Of a stretch of DNA of 11,583 nt, positions 8,923 through 11,583 are shown one piece after another. Each line of letters opens with the position of its first letter. Position 1 is the first letter of the stretch. The stretch is from positions 1-11,583 of the forward strand of contig PDHQ01000679.1 of the NCBI GenBank assembly GCA_003339415.1. The letters are read 5' to 3'. The stretch is from Ophiocordyceps camponoti-saundersi (nom. inval.) (Eukaryota > Ascomycota > Sordariomycetes > Hypocreales > Ophiocordycipitaceae). Made by a program: the position numbers and the translations under genes. Under the pieces are notes generated by a model. That model was given only the letters and a program-made list of their open reading frames with translations. It was not told where the DNA came from and did not search any database.

Positions 8923-9730
8923 CGAGTAATAAGTATTATCTACTACGCTATAGCACGCTCTCGTTATCGTAGCGTAAACTTTAGCCGCTACTTCGCTAAG
9001 GGTATCCTATATAAGTTATATCTTCCTAATAAGTTCTTCGAGGACTTCGGGTATTAATTTCTTAGGGAATTTTCCTTATTCTATAGCAGACCTCGTGCCG
9101 GTCTATCTTATCTAGTATTCCGCATGATTTTTTCCTATATTAAGATACGAATCGGCTATCGACTAGATCTCGTCCTAAGTCTTATCGGGTCCTATATAAT
9201 AGAGGTAGTACGATTACGCGGGCCTTTTAAGGATATCCGGAAAAATAGCGTAGTACTAATCTTCCGCTTATACTAATCCTTTAGCGGTACGATATAAATA
9301 GCTTAGCTTTAATATATAGATATCGTACGGTCGCCTCGAATAGTTTTAGTCCTTCTACTATCCCTTACTAAAAGCTATAACTTTCTTATACGTAATTAGC
9401 CTATCCTAGACTAGTTATACGCGGCGTAATATAAAAGCTAGGCTTATAGGGATCGTTATAGGGGCTATTAATAGTTCTAGTATCGGCGTCGCTTCGTATA
9501 AAGTTATACGGGCATAGGTCTCTACGCTTTAATATAACGATTTCTCCTAGTATTTAGATATATTAAGGAACCCGTTAATTAGATATTGCGAGTATTTTAA
9601 CGCTAACTTTATTATTCGTATTATTCTTTTATTTAATCTTAATATTATTATTCCTATTTATCGGAATTACTTTGAATAGGTATATATCCTTTCGTATATA
9701 ATATTTAAGGCAGCTCTTAGGTATAAATAG
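8923..9730 (+). pseudogene. RIP-decayed coding sequence, phase uncertain
   Basis: Two phases compete. One (codons from 8923) has a single stop, TAA at 9055, across 117 codons up to 9273, and then collapses. The other, the same phase as the decayed gene upstream, reads naturally from about 8960 and is best at 9364-9730, with around six TAA/TAG in 120 codons and pieces such as RRNIKARLIGIVIGAI and YCEYFNANF. The antisense of the first phase is Asp/Glu/Lys-balanced, so even the strand is open there. If the second phase is right, this could be the continuation of the gene upstream, making it close to 2.9 kb. It ends just before the large foldback. No domain is recognised. Confidence 0.33.
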
Positions 9731-9764
9731 AGATAAAAAAAAAATCACTTCTTTTACTCTTATT

Positions 9765-10021
9765 ATTAACGCGTCTATAACCGATAACTCTATTAGGAGC
9801 GAAGGAGTAGTATATTCGCCGCCGCGGGTTTATTAGTTATACTAGCCTTTCTTATTCTTATTATTAATATAGTTATCGTTAATATTTACCGCTACGGTTC
9901 TTAACGATTATTACCGCGTTAATAGTAAGAATAATAAAAGCTAGTATATCTAATAGACCCGCGGCGGCGAATATACTACTCCTTCGCTCCTAATAGTATT
10001 ATCTATTATAACCGCGTTAAT
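9765..10021. repeat. 257-nt foldback (inverted repeat, 103-nt arms)
   Basis: Left arm 9765-9867 and right arm 9919-10021 are reverse complements with 92 of 103 positions matching by hand alignment and no gaps. A central block of 40 nt is perfect (9790-9829 against 9957-9996) and is GC-rich, containing CGCCGCCGCGGG. The 51-nt middle itself has a weaker inverted match around the motif ATCGTTAA. The mismatches are a mix of C/T changes and transversions, so they are not all due to RIP after duplication. It could be a MITE-like or foldback element, the tail-to-tail junction of two copies, or a transcript hairpin. No target-site duplication was identified. Confidence 0.88.
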
Positions 10022-10254
10022 TATAATAATAGCCCTCCTTCGGTAATAGTCGAGCGTCTCGAGATCTCGGTCTCTTTTAAGCTAGATAGTTAGTTTAAAT
10101 CTAGCGTAAGGTACTAGTATTTTTACCGTAAAGCTTAGACTAGGTTATACCCCTAAAATATACTTATTCTAACTAAGCTAGGGCGACTAATAGTTTTAAA
10201 TAGTCTCTAGCCGGTACTATTAATTTTATTAGAATTACTACTCGCTAGAACTAA

Positions 10255-10908
10255 TCCTATACTTATAAGTTTACTATAACTATTTATATTATTAATTTAA
10301 AAACTAATTCGCGAATTATAGCGGCGCTAAGTAAGCGTCTAAGAATAATAGAGCCGGAGCCTTTTTATAAAGAATTATACCCTAGGCATTTATCTAATAG
10401 ATATAGCACTACTTAGCACCGATTTACGAACTATCTTTATCGTAAATATCTCTTACTTATATAATTAAGCTAACCGCCTCTTTAGCGAATAAGAAACCTA
10501 CTCTTCTTATCTTATATCGCCTAAGCTACAGAATACTAGCCGATATAAACTATAGCCTCTCGCTACTAACTAGCTAACTATCGTAATATAGTATATTTTT
10601 ACTTTTCTATAAACGCTATCTTACGATTAGCTTATAGTTATTCCTAAGAGCGTAAGTATAGATAACTTACGATAAAGTCTTTTCTAAAAGCGATATCTAA
10701 AGCTTATACTGCGCTTAGCGCTCGATATATTTTTTATAATTTACCGCTATTTCGGTTATTACCTATTTACTTTTAGATATCTTATCGGTTCTAGTCTTCT
10801 TTATAAGGGGGGGGGGCTAGCGGTAAAGGCCCTGCTAAAGGAACTTATTTTAATAATCGTTATAATACCCCTAAGCCTTATTATAAAGACTTTAAATATC
10901 CGCCGGCG
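10255..10908 (+). pseudogene. RIP-decayed coding frame, first part of the 3' remnant
   Basis: The phase starting at 10255 is protein-like, with stops only TAA/TAG. It has a basic, balanced composition with pieces such as AALSKRLRIIEPEPFYKELY and SFLKAISKAYTALSARY, then a Gly-rich part across the G10 run (GGGASGKGPAKGTYFNNRYN) and an aromatic/Lys/Pro tail ending at TAA 10909. The next phase over is entirely stop-free from 10692 to 10921 (77 codons), so the exact point where the reading changes phase is unclear; an indel in the G10 run is one possibility. Several Tyr codons may be mutated His (CAC or CAT to TAC or TAT). No family is recognised; the Gly/Lys patch alone does not identify one. Confidence 0.4.
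10807..10816. repeat. G10 homopolymer
   Basis: Ten G within the decayed frame. It is a plausible site of slippage, because the convincing reading phase before and after this neighbourhood differs. Confidence 0.9.
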
Positions 10909-10924
10909 TAAGGTTTACTCCTAA

Positions 10925-11410
10925 GAAAGCCTTTAAGATATTATCTATAAAGAATACGTTATAAAGAAAAATAAATTAATAACGGCGACTAAGTATATTT
11001 AGTATATCTAAAGACTTCTCGCCCTAGGCCTTTAGGAGATTATAGATAATAGGAGTTATAATAAGCTATTCTTCTTACTTAAAAGCACTACGATTACTAA
11101 ATCTAAGTATAGTAAGGTAATATATTAAGAATATACCGCTATTGCCTCCTTAGGACTCGGGCTACGGTAAGAATATATTATAGCTACCTTAGCTTTAAAG
11201 CTGCGGATTAATAAGCACCTGCTAGAAACTGCCCGATTGCCGGTCTAGCGTTTGCGGGATACTACGGCCGCCGCGGCTAGAACTGCCGCCTTAACCTCGT
11301 ACGCTACCTTAGCTACGGCCCGCTATAAAGCTACCGCGGCTAGATATTGTAAGTTGCGAAGGGTAATAGAATATATAAGAGATAGTATTATTATAAGGAA
11401 GATAAGTAAG
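10925..11410 (+). pseudogene. RIP-decayed coding frame, Ala-rich carboxyl end
   Basis: In this phase the last 235 bases read with one TAG only, and are rich in Ala, Thr, Arg and Leu (pieces LALKLRINKHLLETARLP, TTAAAARTAALTSYATLA, RYCKLRRVIEYIRD), a composition typical of a helical or coiled carboxyl region. The upstream part has TAA/TAG about every 15-20 codons. The frame ends at TAA 11411 in a tetranucleotide repeat. Several CpA/TpG sites survive here, mostly in GCA/TGC context, because Ala and Leu codons supply many of them. It probably belongs to the same former gene as the frame before it, displaced by one base. No family is recognised. Confidence 0.45.
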
Positions 11411-11443
11411 TAAATAGGTAAGTAAGTAACTAAGTAAGTAAGA
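11404..11443. repeat. Degenerate AAGT tetranucleotide repeat
   Basis: About ten AAGT/GTAA units with a few substitutions. It begins right at the stop of the Ala-rich frame, so the stop may be part of the repeat. It would arise by RIP from repeats containing TG. Confidence 0.85.
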
Positions 11444-11583
11444 TAGTATAGTATAAAGGGGTAATAAGTTTAGGTCTATGTTTTTTTCCCTAATATATAA
11501 CCGTATAAATTCGAGAAATAGAAAAAAATATAGAAAAAACCTATAGCGTAAAGATTCTACGTGTTCGTTTTTTTTTATTATTT
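11444..11583. other. AT-rich end without a gene
   Basis: Short A and T runs and a TG-retaining ATG at 11478 with no open frame behind it. Nothing else is visible. Confidence 0.6.

Larger units (their letters stand above)
1..11583. other. RIP-saturated, AT-rich fungal repeat DNA
   Basis: The whole window carries one mutational signature. CpA and TpG are nearly missing on both strands (about a hundred occurrences by eye in 11.6 kb, against well over a thousand expected from composition), TpA is in large excess, and CpG is common. This is the known product of RIP, the premeiotic C-to-T mutation of duplicated DNA at CpA in Pezizomycotina. It removes start codons (ATG becomes ATA) and turns Gln and Trp codons into TAA/TAG. 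Only four ATGs remain on + (4027, 6456, 9124, 11478). The signature does not visibly weaken at either end, so the affected block probably extends beyond the window. The species cannot be named from this. Counts are estimates by eye. Confidence 0.87.

Noticed and set aside
1..11583. CRISPR array, rRNA/tRNA genes, bacterial operons, riboswitches
   Set aside because: No regularly spaced repeats, no conserved RNA motifs and no ribosome-binding-site-led frames. The dinucleotide pattern points to a RIP-active fungus.
1..11583. Terminal inverted or long terminal repeats bounding the whole window
   Set aside because: The two ends share no recognisable sequence in either orientation. Element boundaries probably lie outside or are too decayed to see by eye.

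Overview
This window looks like a fossil stretch of a filamentous ascomycete (Pezizomycotina-type) genome that has been saturated by repeat-induced point mutation (RIP). The dinucleotides CpA and TpG are almost absent on both strands, TpA is in huge excess, and CpG is kept. That pattern is C-to-T change at CpA, not ordinary CpG decay. As a result almost every ATG is gone (I find four on the + strand and about six on the - strand in 11.6 kb), TGA is rare, and TAA/TAG appear in every frame. I see no intact gene, no tRNA or rRNA, no CRISPR array and no bacterial-type operon.

Layout. 1-600: AT-rich, with (TA)10, C14 and A-rich runs and no credible frame. 798-2448: decayed frame on +, shifting phase at a C9 run. 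2290-3030: a frame on - with coiled-coil-like composition. 3030-3930: nothing I trust. 3933-4589: decayed frame on +. 4600-5600: very AT-rich and essentially empty. 5602-6213: decayed frame on +. 6214-6840: spacer with small repeats. 6842-8683: the best-preserved decayed gene, in one phase for about 1.8 kb; it has a GC-rich island, an acidic stretch and an (AAT)14 run best read as a mutated Asp repeat. 8923-9730: more frame remnants. 9765-10021: a 257-nt foldback with 103-nt arms, 89% identical, with a perfect 40-nt core. 10255-11410: decayed frames on both sides of a G10 run. The end of the window has a degraded AAGT-type tetranucleotide repeat.

The remnants cannot work together as genes now. 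Because RIP acts on duplicated DNA, they are most simply former repeated elements or a duplicated segment, but I could not recognise a reverse transcriptase, integrase, transposase or other named domain in any of them. The notable points are the mutational pattern itself, including an apparent protection of GCA/TGC sites, and the foldback. Phases were assigned by eye from residue composition and from in-frame stops being TAA/TAG, as expected where Gln and Trp codons have mutated. They are hypotheses.
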